Shown here in pieces: positions 11,358 to 23,894 of a DNA stretch of 64,000 nt. The stretch is from Patiria pectinifera (Eukaryota; Echinodermata; Asteroidea; Valvatida; Asterinidae), in NCBI GenBank assembly GCA_029964075.1, contig CM057149.1, positions 26,860,197 through 26,924,196 on the forward strand. Reading direction: 5' to 3'. Under the pieces are notes generated by a model. It worked only from the letters and a program-made list of their open reading frames with translations. It was not told where the DNA came from and ran no database searches. How positions within the stretch are numbered: position 1 is the stretch's first letter; each line of letters opens with the position of its first letter. The position numbers and the translations under genes are program-made.

Positions 11358-14057
11358 TAGTCAAACCGTTTTCACGCTCCGGGCTTGGTGACTAACAAAA
11401 TCAAACAATGGCCACTTCAGATTCCCTTAAAATATTTTTCTGATACCTTTCATGCCAGTTTGTCACATTCCACAAAATAATATGAATCCGCTGTAATGAA
11501 ATATTCAAATTTATGTCAGCTATGTGATCGAGCGCGGAACAATTACAAATTATTTGCATGTTCTCAACTTAAGCTTTGATTACAGAAAAACTTCATAAGA
11601 GCAAGAGTATATAGGCCTATATGTATTTGAAACAAATGAAACAAAATATCCTCTCATAATTTCAAAAACTTCTGCTAAAAAAACAATCAGGGGAAAGTGG
11701 CCAGGAAACGCCTCAGATTGCACCACAGAGCATCTACGATCCAAAATTTCCCGGGGCCCTTAACCGGGCCCCAGACCCCACACCGAATGGTCCGCGCCCT
11801 CGGGAGTTGCCAACCGATTGATACAATATACTTACTCGGTGACAATTAAGTTTAACCGAGACACTTTTCGAATTGATGAAACAATTTCCTGTTGAAATTA
11901 CATTCCATTCTCATTTTTTGTCGGTATATGTACGACACGGTTTCACGTACTTTTTAAAATCGCGCCTTTTGCACAAGAATTAAGAAAGGCAAAATGGAAG
12001 ACTTACCCTTCAACAACTTCAGCATTCTCCATGAACAAATTTAAGTGTTGGTAGCTTGACGTTGGTAGAATCAAATGTTGAATAACAATGCAAAATGCAT
12101 TCACTGCAACACAACAGACCCTCCCACCTCCCAGGTTCATCAGGGCTTCAAAATTAGCCAATGGGGAAGCCCAACCGAAGGTGATTGCATTATCAGGGGA
12201 ATTCCAGCCATTATCTTGCTCGCGGCATTACTCACAACACGCAGTGCCGTGCACGGGTCCGGCCTTGCGGTGGTGATACGAGTACCATTATAATTATGCT
12301 CCATTATCCAGCTTGGTCCAATAGTGACATTACACGGTCGGTGCTTCACAAGACCCTTTTTTCTTGGCTGGCAAAATACACAGTGTAGGTCTATTGCTTG
12401 ACGACAATGGAATTCCTGAATATAATTATACTGCGAGTTGCATGATCAGAAATAGAGATGTGAAAATCAAATCGTGCTCACCTGCGATCACCATCATCCA
12501 GGCTGGCCAAGATCCAACGTACACGATGTCGACAGTGCACATCTCTTACCCATACTAACTTTGTGCCAAAGTTGAGGTTTACCGAGATCGACGTTTCCAC
12601 TCCATGGTCAACGGAGTTGTGGTAAAGCCATCAGGCCATCAGGTCATGGTGAGAGTTTGATGTAAACCGAACTTATGGATTATTCATGTTACCACGACAC
12701 GGACCAAAGCCCTATTTCATCACTCAGGGCCGAAGAATTAACATACATTAGTATTACTATACTACATGCAACATTGGAACTGTTAATTGCTTTAATGCGC
12801 CGCCTCCATGTATACACGTACGTTGTGTATAGAGCTATGACGGAAATAGTGTACATAATAGCGAGTTCCCCATCCCCCCATTGTTGAATCACTGCCAGTG
12901 CCATACATGGGGAATCCCTGATTTCGCAATCACCAGGTTGCGTCTAGGCAAACAGGAATACCCAATTTGCATGTGTACAATGTACATGCAGTAGCGGTTT
13001 ATTACTGGCTCAACTGCACACTACATGTATTTGCACAACGTAGGCCTATACTATTGGACCGTTCCAATGTTTATTGAGATGGTGTCAGCTGTTCCAAACA
13101 TGTCAGCTTTTCTATCTAAACAACGGCGCTTCTCGAAACTGACGCCTGGGAACTTTAGTTGCAGTATGTATAAAAAATAATGGCGTTTACTTCCATCTTT
13201 GATGAAATTAAGAAATAAAACAAGGAAATTCCTTTTTCAGATTGGGGGGGGGGGGGATCGGAGTTGTGAATCAAAGGTACAATCCCGTCTCTCACTAAAA
13301 CGATACCGGTATTCAATAAGGGAGACAGACAGACATTGTACAAAACGTACTATTTCAGGGTCATAATTATCCACTCTTTAATATGTTATCTCAAACATTA
13401 CTTGAAGAAACTAAAATTTCAATTTCATGTTACATCTCCCAATTACAAAAGGTACAAGCCAAATTCATGACGCTGAGTTATACATTTCCCCCCCCCCCAA
13501 AGAAAAAAAAACTTACAGAATTGTATTCAAGTTTCAACGATTTTGTTTATCATAAGTGTGTAATCGTGGGATTCACACAGATCTTTTAATAATTGGACAA
13601 AACATTTTTACTTCAGAGCACGATAAAGAAAACGAATACTGCCCCGGGTTCGCGCAATGAGTTTGTATTTAGGTTGAACATAAACCATCTGAACGATTTC
13701 GTCTTTGGGGCCAAGTTTGAATAACTTTCGAAGCAAAATGGAGTCATTCACTCATAATAGATAACATAGGTCTATAATATCACATACATTAATTCACCAA
13801 GGGGGGCAAGGGACACGGGCATTGGGTAAAAAAAGAGAGAAAAGCTCATCAATTAATTAGGACAAATTTATCAGTAAAGGAAGGCGGAGAGTTATACAAT
13901 AGTAACGTGAGATGTCTTACACAACTTTTATTTTCCAAAAAAAAAAAGTATTTTGCGTCGTCAAATCCCTGCCTCAAGTCTTTAGATCGCGACGATTTTT
14001 TTTTCAGAATTAAATTAATAAAACTGTAAAAAAAAAATTCGAAGTTTTTTGTTTAAC

Positions 14058-14180
14058 CTTAAAAGACCCGAGCTTTCCTGATTTGTTTTACCACGAGTGT
14101 TGCGTATTCAAATAAAAAAAAAACGACGACGAAAGACCCGAGCTTTCCTTACTTTTTGCCACGAGTCTTGCGTATCTTTT
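14058..14180 (+). repeat. Short tandem duplication
   Basis: A block with AAAGACCCGAGCTTTCCT and a following CCACGAGTNTTGCGTAT occurs twice, about 75 bases apart, with an A-rich stretch between. No gene is involved. Confidence 0.5.
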
Positions 14181-15639
14181 GATACCATGATTCAGAGCAT
14201 GGGTTACCATGCAGCGGATTTCCCCCTCCACACCCCCGCTCCCGTGCGAAAGTCAAAATAACCCGGATCCTTTTTGGTTAAGAAAATGAGAAAAAAAACT
14301 TTTATTCTGTCCTAGCTCATCAAATAATTGGTAGAACAAAATGAGGACCGCCTTAATTACATACATTGTACATAATGTAAATATACTTATAAAGTATATC
14401 ACAACGCTTGCAATAAAAAAAATATATATATAAAACAAAATGAGGAAAAACAAAATTGTGATTCGAACAAAATTCATCATGTTTTCGGCACCAGACATAG
14501 ATAAGCCAGTCATTTTGAAGGTCCTTAAGTCCTTGCTTTCCTTCAAATAAACCCCAAAAATTGTATTTTTATAATGTCCTCTTATGTGAGGTAACTGATA
14601 ATCTAGTTACGAAAATAGCTTTTGAGCGATCACTGATATCAGTAAATGGCTTCTTGTCGCTAATTTTGTTCTTGTGCTAAAAATAACCTCTAAGCCTAAA
14701 TAAATTTGAATTAAATAATTAAATTCAGCAAAAGCATCCCCTCCTGCAAGAAAAGTATGAACATCGCATTTCTAAGAAACAAAATTATAACACCCTCCAA
14801 AAAAGGCCGTTGGCAGCAAATGAACGGACATATTTACTATTTTGCTTTAATAAAACCTTTTAGAGTAGAGACAAATACACAATTTACAGTTATAATACAA
14901 ATTAGGCTGGACTATGTACAATATTGGGATCATTTTATTCGAGTAGTTTCCCAAAAATAACCTGTGAAAGAAATAAACAATGAATATTTCAATTTTCTTT
15001 TTGCTGTGATTCATGATTACGCCATAAAGAATTAACGGGGGAAAGCGGTAAATAGTATGTAATTTGAACAAGCTATTCCTTGCAAAGAACATCCTAAACC
15101 AGGTGCTATGTCTACACGAAATTCTGCACATCCTGTTGTCACGATTTTCTGGCCGATTCAAAGAAAACCTGGGTGGTAAAAAAACACAAACAAATATGTA
15201 AAAAGATATCAATGACATTAATAAAGAGGTTGCCATAGATATTGATGATTGTTTCAATATGTATAACTATTTTGGATTTTTATTCGGCTGGTTAAAACAG
15301 ATAGCAGGAAAGAAACGAACCACTTTTCATGCTTACTTTTGAGTAATTTCTAAACATCTTCAGCTCCATCTCTTGCAATGCACGGCAGAAGGCCTAAATG
15401 AAAAGAAAAAAAATATAATAATAATAATAATTGTAATCACAATCGGTATTGAGCTAAAAGACTAAAAGTCAAGCTGAGAAAGACAGCAAGCGAACCCAAG
15501 GTATTCCAAATAATACAAAGATAATAATAAAATCGTCTTTTGGAGGTCCTCCTAAAAAAAATTTGGTTTTATATTGCTAATTTTCTGGCACTTTTGGATG
15601 ACACAACTATTGAAAACAAAATGGCCCACTTTTAGTAAT

Positions 15640-16139
15640 NNNNNNNNNNNNNNNNNNNNNNNNNNNNNNNNNNNNNNNNNNNNNNNNNNNNNNNNNNNNN
15701 NNNNNNNNNNNNNNNNNNNNNNNNNNNNNNNNNNNNNNNNNNNNNNNNNNNNNNNNNNNNNNNNNNNNNNNNNNNNNNNNNNNNNNNNNNNNNNNNNNNN
15801 NNNNNNNNNNNNNNNNNNNNNNNNNNNNNNNNNNNNNNNNNNNNNNNNNNNNNNNNNNNNNNNNNNNNNNNNNNNNNNNNNNNNNNNNNNNNNNNNNNNN
15901 NNNNNNNNNNNNNNNNNNNNNNNNNNNNNNNNNNNNNNNNNNNNNNNNNNNNNNNNNNNNNNNNNNNNNNNNNNNNNNNNNNNNNNNNNNNNNNNNNNNN
16001 NNNNNNNNNNNNNNNNNNNNNNNNNNNNNNNNNNNNNNNNNNNNNNNNNNNNNNNNNNNNNNNNNNNNNNNNNNNNNNNNNNNNNNNNNNNNNNNNNNNN
16101 NNNNNNNNNNNNNNNNNNNNNNNNNNNNNNNNNNNNNNN
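15640..16139. other. Assembly gap (500 N)
   Basis: Exactly 500 consecutive N characters separate the two flanks. The round number suggests a scaffold placeholder, so the true distance is unknown. The long open frame that crosses it is an artefact. Confidence 0.99.
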
Positions 16140-16465
16140 TAATTAAAGCCGTATAACGTGGGTATTCTGATATCTATACCATGACACAGTAATCACAACG
16201 AGATTAACAGGATATGGCTTTTACTGAATATTTTCTGAACTCGTGGTGTTTGTCACACCGAAATACGGAAATATTTCGGCGTATAATATAACTGCATCGC
16301 ATGAACTGTTAATATTTAAACACAAGTTGCGAATAATAAACATGTAGAGTGGAATTTGAGTTTAATTTTCTTTTCACCATCAAGAAAAAGATAGAAAAGA
16401 GATGAAACAATAATAGTACGGATATATTAATCGAGAATGTTATGTCTCCAAAACCTGTAATGATA

Positions 16466-16585
16466 TTTAAATTCACAACGCCTACAACTCCTTTGCTTAC
16501 AAACTAATATTTTAACTCACAACGCCTACAACTCCTTTGCTTAGTAACTAATTTAACTCACAACGCCTACAACTACTTAGCTTGC
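16466..16585 (+). repeat. Tandem repeat, about 2.8 copies of a 42-44 base unit
   Basis: The block CTCACAACGCCTACAACTCC followed by TTTGCTTA and an AACTAAT spacer occurs three times, the last copy degraded. This looks like a local duplication in non-coding sequence. Confidence 0.65.
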
Positions 16586-19146
16586 GAGATAATAGAGGCG
16601 TAGAAAGTCAGGGGGCCAACTTCATGTAAATTTTTATCTGCTCAGTCACCTTGCGCCTGTTTATTACGCCCCTGCTGAGGAGATAATGCAGTATTCAACC
16701 AGAACCAAAAGTCCACGAGTTCCAGTGGTAAAAGCGTTGTCAACAATATTGTGACTAAACATCATGCGAAGGCGTTAGAATAGTTTTATCTTGCAATGAC
16801 ACACAAATAATCATCTGCTTACAGGCCATGCACCCACATTTATTGCATCACGTTTCAAGTTCCATCCATTCGTTGATTCGTCGTTGAATGATGCAGAGTA
16901 GATTTTCCTCGAGTACGTAAACGTTGGGAGTCTTTCGCCAAGCTGAGGTAATGTGTGATCACTTCTCGTCTGTATTTTTCCCATGTAAGAATGCTTCGAT
17001 AAGCGGTGACGGCTCGAGCGTCGACTGACATAGGTTATGTGTTTCGTGTTGCCACTACGAACCGGGTTGTCATTCTGAACTAGCATGGAGATCAGTGATG
17101 CATACACGAATCTGAAGAGCTTTTTGCATACTGAACGAGTGCAGTGATGTTTTGTAGTCTGGTTCCCAGACAAAATATTTTGACTATTCTGACAAATGTA
17201 AGGTCAGGTACAGCGTATTTCAGCTCCATAGGCCGTGCGTGCATTTAGTTTGTGCTGTAACGCATGCGCCATGGCTTCCTCTGTGTAGTCGGCGTACTAA
17301 CGGCGGTAACGACGACGTACTAAAATATTCTGCTTGTTTTGACGCCTTAAACTGTATACCTCTATAACTTACTTAAAGTATTATTTAAAGCAAAACAAGT
17401 ATCAATAAGTACACTGTGCAAAACAGTTATTCATTGTGTCTACGGTGCGGCAACAACGTTGTAAAATATTTGAAATAAATAAAAAGTAATTTTTACGGAC
17501 GAAAATCATACGAGATTTACCGGTGTGTTCACCATTCATCTCGATCATGACCATCCTTATTATGAGAGAAATGATAAATTAAGGATGCTTCACAGAAAGC
17601 CTATCCACCAAAATCCCCTTAATATCAATACTACTGGTGTTAATGTACTACAAGTCTATGCCTCCACTTACAGTTCGTTTAAATATTTAATAATTTCTAC
17701 ACAAAATTCCAGAATTGGTTGCCAGACATTAATTCGGCTCCCACAGGGTTAGTTGAAAAAGCACGTTTTAGAGGATTGCAGACCCCCAAAATCGAAATGA
17801 AGTACTTTTGTTTCCGTTAAAATTCGTTAGAAGAAAAAAACACCCAACTTTTGGAAGAGCATAGAGTATCAATCTTTAAAGATTACATATGGTATTTTTG
17901 GGTTCCTTTATAATAAGACTGTTAAGATTGTGATGTCATGTTTCTATTTTTCCATATTTCTAAATTATACATAAATATGCACTTAATATTGAGAAGTACA
18001 TGAAGAACATCAAAAATAAGATAGCTGAATCTCTACCGCAACTTGCGTTACCGTTTGTGCATAAAATTGATTATCATTTTAAAAAATAATATTCGCTAGA
18101 AAGTGTGAAATAGAAACATGCAGTTCTCGAATCTTTCTCGTCAAAAAGTCAGTTGTTATACTGTCTATAGTTCTTTCTTTCAAAATTTTCGAAATTGATC
18201 ACAAGCAAAAGGCAGGTATTTGTTCGTGAACCTCTCTGCCCTAGTGGAAGCGGAAAGTGCTTGCAGCGTATTTACTAAAGCTGAATAGACAGAGTTAGCT
18301 CTGTGATATTTACTTCCGCCTGTGTTGTGAACTATATTGTGTGTGCCTATTCACACAAAACTGGAGCAAATTGCAGATTCCTTTGTCATGCAAAGATTTG
18401 TTTTTTAAACAGATTTGAATAAAGTCAAATCTTTGGGTCATTTCTTTGGAAATTGAAAAACATGGCATTCGTTGAAGTCTTTGCAATCCTAATCTTTACG
18501 TGAAAAGGTATGAAAGGATTCGACTTTTCAACTTAATACGTGAAAAACCAGTCGAATACGTTAAAAAAAAATGGGAAGGGGGAGAAAACGTGTTTCGCAG
18601 TTTTAAACTTAATAGCATGGTTGACAACACATAATACACAACCGATCAAAAGTAAAAAAGCAACACATCTAACAATCCCATATGAAAGTGTTGAAGAACT
18701 AGACAAATATAAGTGCGACTGCAATAATCGTGTGTACGTACTTCCTGGACTTGGTATGCGTGACAAGGAACACAAAAACACCATTGTAAAGTTCAATCTT
18801 TTGGAATGCTATACAATCAGTAAGTCTATTCATGGGGACTTTTTTTTACATGTACAGGTATATGTCTAACCTGTCTAGTCGCCACTATACCTGCATCAAG
18901 GGGACAGTTGTCTTGTACATTATGAACAGATAAACTTGGTTCATCATCGCAACCAAAGTGAGCTGTTAATAATTTATAATTGTCTGTATTTATTTTTGGT
19001 GCACTCTGACACACCCGATTGTGACTCTTTGCCAACATGTACCAAAAGTACAAGGTACACGAAAAACTTTTTAAAACATTTACGCAGAGTGACGTTTTGG
19101 TTAGTACCGTGTTGGCTCACATTGAGGTATGTTACTTTAATAGGAT

Positions 19147-22100
19147 ATGTTCGGCCGCTATCACATAACCACTAAAAGAGAACCCAAGCAATTGCGGAGC
19201 ACGCAGTCGTACATCTACTACACGGACGATAAGAAGGGGGAAGGCGCTACAGGCAATGTATTTGGTGGCAGAGAAAAGGTGAGTTGATTGGTTCTGAAGT
19301 TAATTGGTTCTTGACAAGTGTAACAATGTTGCCAGCATCGGACCTTTACTGATCAGACATCCCCTTTCTAGCTTCTCTCAGAGTGCTTTCACGATTTATA
19401 CAGAATTTGTACACAATTCGTTGCCATTTTGCAGCCCTATTGGTCAAGGTATGGAACGTCTTCAAGATACACGAATAGCGAAGAGCTCCAATATGTCAAC
19501 GTGCGTGGAAACACGCAAACATTATTTTCATTTCTCTCATTTTTTTTAATTAGAGATCTGGCGAGAGGGTAGCTGTGAAGGTTTTCAACAGTGTGAGTTA
19601 TCGGAGACCCGGCAGCGTGCAGCACAGGGAGTTCGATGTTCTCCTTAAGCTCAAACATCCGAACATAGTGAAATTGTTGGCCATCGAGGAGGATGTAAGT
19701 TCATTATCCCGCTATACTCAAAGTCCTTACAGGTTCTCTTGTCAAGTACATGCGTGATTTCAAATTGCCACTGAAACCGATGGCCTCATTGCTGTCTGTT
19801 GTTGGGAGGATTTGACAAGAAAAAGTCCGCAATGTCTTCAATTTCAATCACAATTTGAAATTCGCAAAGCACTGATACTGTCACCGTTTATATATATAAA
19901 TTGTGACAGTATAAGTGCTTTGTCATTGTGTTATTGTGTACCCCCTGTTTCGTGCATGACACCAACCCCAACTTGTGATTTGACTAATGATCTGCTCGTG
20001 ATTGACTTGTGACATGACTCACGATAGACTGCTCTAGTGCTCCTTCACCGTTGGCCTGGACATTCATAACGAGTGTATATGCAGTTACAACTTAAATTTG
20101 GCATAGCTTATGAACGACATAGGGCCTAAAGGGGAACCTTTCCACCCTATTTCACCATATAGGCTATGGACGATGTCCTGTTTTATCTAATCAGAGTGCT
20201 GGATTTGAAATTGAAAAAAAGGTTCTTTGATTGGTTGATTAACACAGATATACCAATTTTTACTATCGCGCTATGAGTCTTATTGTATCAGTACATGGTT
20301 TGTTTCCGATATGTTTTCAGTTAACTAATTGTATAAGAACCGTCTTTCATAAATATCAGTAACATTTTCTTTTTACATCCAAAAACCCTTCTTTTTGTGG
20401 TTTTGATCTTGCAGTCTAGTTCCCATGACCGGGTTATCATTATGGAGCTGTGTGAGGGCGGTAGCCTCTTTAATGTCTTGGACAAACCTGAGAACTCCTT
20501 TGGTTTGGCCGAGACGGAATTCAAGATCCTTCTCCGGGACGTTAGTAAGTTGACCTCATTAGTCACCGGGGAAAATCGTATATTCTTTGATTCCTCACTT
20601 TTTTGGTGGATTTTTGTTCTTATATGTCACGACTCGATGATAACTTTTAGATTTGCCACTAATACTACCAATTGGCTTATACAGACATTTCTACATAGAT
20701 TTCCGTGCAATTTCCAACTTTAACTAAAACTTCTTGCTTATAGCATGGGTAAGTATTCGATGTGAAGCTGGGATAGAAAGCAAACACATTGGTTGAGCTC
20801 GAACAATTGTAAAACTCTCCTATAAAAATAGAACTGACATGTTTGTCTTTTGGGGATTCTTATCAGCAATCACGGGATTTAGGATAAGCGAACACTGGAT
20901 CATGAAGCTCCATGATTGGACAATGCGGGCGATCGGATGATCGTTTGTAAAATAGTTGTTTGGTTTGTTTTTCTTTTATTTCCGTCGGGAAATTGAATTG
21001 GCATATGAGAGTACGGTGCTATACATGTACAGAGTATTTATTTTCGTTTCCTGGTTTTTGTTGAGCGACTCAGTGAGGTCAGTGTTATTGTGCATTGACC
21101 TGGGGGAAGTTTGACGGTTAACAACAGCCAAAATGGCGTGATCAGTTGGCTTGGCCCAATTTCACTACTCTGCTGCCCTCAGCGAAAAAAATCCCTGTAG
21201 CAGCTTTTCTATGGTGCATTTTGCAGGTTAGCAACGCACTTTGGCTGCTGCGCATGCGTGCAAGCACTGCGCCATGGATTTTGTGCTAAAATGATTAGTG
21301 CACAATTTCTTTTCTTGCGCTAAAATATTTACAAGTTGAACGAGGAAATAGAATGGAGCGGGCTTTAAATCTGCAACCTCCTTAAAACTGTACAGGTATA
21401 ATCACGAATCTACCAAGTGCAAAAGCTCTGTTTCAAAATATGTTGAAACGTGTTTCATTTTTGCCTTTTCTTCGTTCATTTCGTGTTTGCGTTATTAATT
21501 TGAATAAACAAATAAGACGATTTTTTTTCAATTAAATGAGTTATTGAGATAAATATAACTGAGTTTTAAAATACTAGGGCGTGTGCATATTATGTTGCTG
21601 GCTTAATGCGACCAGTACATACTCAGGCGTAATTTGTGTCGTCAAATGTTGGAGCAGCGAAAACGCAGACATTAAACACATTTCAGCGAATGTTTTACGA
21701 ATTCAAATCTGCTCACATTCGTATTCACACGAACTAAACGGCCTTTTATAGAGCGAATTGAGAAATTTGAACGGGTCAAGGCAGATTTCTTGGATTGTGG
21801 TTTGCTTACAAAAAAAATCCATTACGTTTCATAATCTTCTAGGTCAGGGCATGAAACATATTCAAGACAAAGGAATAGTGCATCGTGACCTCAAGCCGGG
21901 CAACATCATGTGCTGTTACGAACCCGACGGCTGTTCCGTGTACAAGCTGGCTGACTTTGGAGCGGCTCGTGAACTCGCAGAGGGCGAGAACTTTGTCAGC
22001 ATATATGGGACTGAGGAATACTTGGTGAGCATTGAAATCCTATTTTCAGTTGGAGTTTAGTAATCATCCTTGTCTTTCCTTTACTGATTACTACGTTATC

Positions 22101-23894
22101 CCGGTTGCCTTGAAATAGTAACACTATCAGGAATAACATAATACACGCGTATAACTTCCTTCCTTCATTGTTTCCTTAATATGAATTGTTCTAAATTGGT
22201 TCTGTGATTACTTTGTTCGAGAATTTATTTCACGACACAAAAGAAGAAGGTCAGTGAGTCAGATACAAAGAGGATCTTAGGCTGGCGCTTCCGGGTCCAG
22301 CAAAAATGTTGAAAGAATGGTAGCACTCGGGTTTATATCCGGTTCCCTCACACCCACCAATAGCCGAGGTAACTGGTGACAAATGCAACATTTTGGGTGG
22401 CTATCACCAGGTTCAAAACCCTGTGTTCTGGGCACATCGGTTCACACGTGCGTGTTGGCCCCCTGGTCACCGTTGAACAACATTCTATCCAATGAGACCG
22501 CAGATAAATTTAGGCAGAACCAATGCATTTGGTTAAATATTAATAAGGCGGTAGGTACAAGCCAACAGATCCACGATATTCTTGTGTCATATAAAATTTA
22601 GACGTCTATGAAATCTGGTTTCTATCACATAATTATGGACTCTAACCCTCACACATAAGCATGCGCAAAACAACCAATGAGTGCATATTTCATAGAATCC
22701 AAATTTCATAGTACACCGGTTCAAGGATCTCAGGATCCGTGTCGTTAGGATATCTCATATTGCAATGAAATAGTGGTTACGATCGAGAGAAAAAATCCGG
22801 TGGTGTACGATACCCACTAATCCTCACAATCTTTCCCGTTTCGGTTTCTTGCAGCACCCGGATGTGTACGAGCGGGCCGTCCTTCGGAAACCACTCGTAA
22901 GGCCGTTCACGGCTTCCGTAGACCTTTGGAGCATTGGTGTAACGCTTTATCACGCCGCCACGGGGGTGCTCCCCTTCAGACCATACGGGGGCAGAAAGAA
23001 CCGGTCCACAATGTCAGTCATTTTGTCAAAAAGCCAGCAAAAATTAAAAATTTTCAAGTGACTGAAAAAGAGAGAATCTTACTTCGCGGAATTTCTGTTG
23101 TTATTAATACAATTTTAATGAATAGTATATAATTTGATAAACGAAGGATATTAATTAAAGAACATATGTGAGGGAATGCTTATCTTTTATTTTTAAAATC
23201 TTTAAATGTATCTTTATGTCCCGTGATTTTCGTGTCAAATGTTTAGTTCTTAAGATTTATTAAGTGTTTTCTTGGGGTTTTTTTTTTCATGCGAATTCAT
23301 GAGCAAATGAGTGATGGCATTTCATGCACAGGCTTTGATCAGCATTAATTAATATATTTTGAGCGTATGCCAATTGTTACTGGGAAGTAAGTTGAGCTCC
23401 AATTACCTTGATACAGAATAATTCATTCCTTGGTAGGTAAAAGAGCAACAGGACTCTTCATAAATTATTCTTTAGCTGCCTGTATAGCAATATACATCTT
23501 ATTTGGAATGATGGAGCTGATTGCTTATGATTTGTACCATTTTGTGTACGCAGTTTTTCATGTACGAGGGCTTGCGAGAAAAAGAAATTCAAAAGCTTAC
23601 TCGGGCGGGGCTGGAACCCACGACCTTCTGCTTACTAGTGCACACAAAGTGGTTGTTTAGACAAAGGACAAAACTCAATATTGAATTTACATATCCACGA
23701 CGCACATTTCATCCTATAAATAAAGTATGTTTTAAGAAAACAAAAGGAAGTTATTACAATAAATTCTTTTTTCTTGGCAGGCACCAGATGACGACCCTGA
23801 AAGCGTCAGGAATTATTTCGGGAGTTCAGAGAAAGTCGGAAAATGCACCGATCGAGTGGAGTAGAGAGTTACCCAAAACGACGCAGCTCTCACA
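19147..23894 (+). CDS. TBK1: TBK1-like exons 1-6: kinase domain
   Basis: These exons encode about 245 residues of the kinase domain. Visible landmarks are the glycine loop GEGATG (residues 31-36), the ATP-binding lysine in VAVKVFN (K53), the helix C glutamate in HREFDVL (E70), the catalytic loop HRDLKPGN (D150), the DFG motif in LADFGAARE (D172), and the activation loop [11 protein letters not shown]. The serine there (S187) matches Ser172 of human TBK1, the site of activating trans-phosphorylation. [16 protein letters not shown] then matches the TBK1 C-lobe closely. The family features needed for activity are all present. Exons 5 and 6 both use GTCAGT donors, which are weaker than the GTAAGT type; protein alignment across both junctions fits TBK1 without gaps. 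Confidence 0.93.

Larger units (their letters stand above)
1..19143. other. Gene-poor region upstream of the TBK1-like gene
   Basis: I find no supportable gene here. Open frames are short (mostly 60-110 codons), lie on both strands and show no recognisable domain. The sequence is AT-rich with homopolymer runs, CAC/CAT-rich simple sequence (about 290-540 and 880-980), CA-rich tracts (3520-3550, 3885-3897) and several mobile elements listed separately. An undetected 5' untranslated exon of the kinase gene could lie near the right end. Confidence 0.6.

Noticed and set aside
15574-16146. 190-codon open frame
   Set aside because: It is open only because it runs through 500 N bases.
18540-18869. 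109-codon open frame just upstream of the kinase gene
   Set aside because: No similarity to TBK1 N-termini and no in-phase splice route to exon 1, so I do not treat it as an exon.
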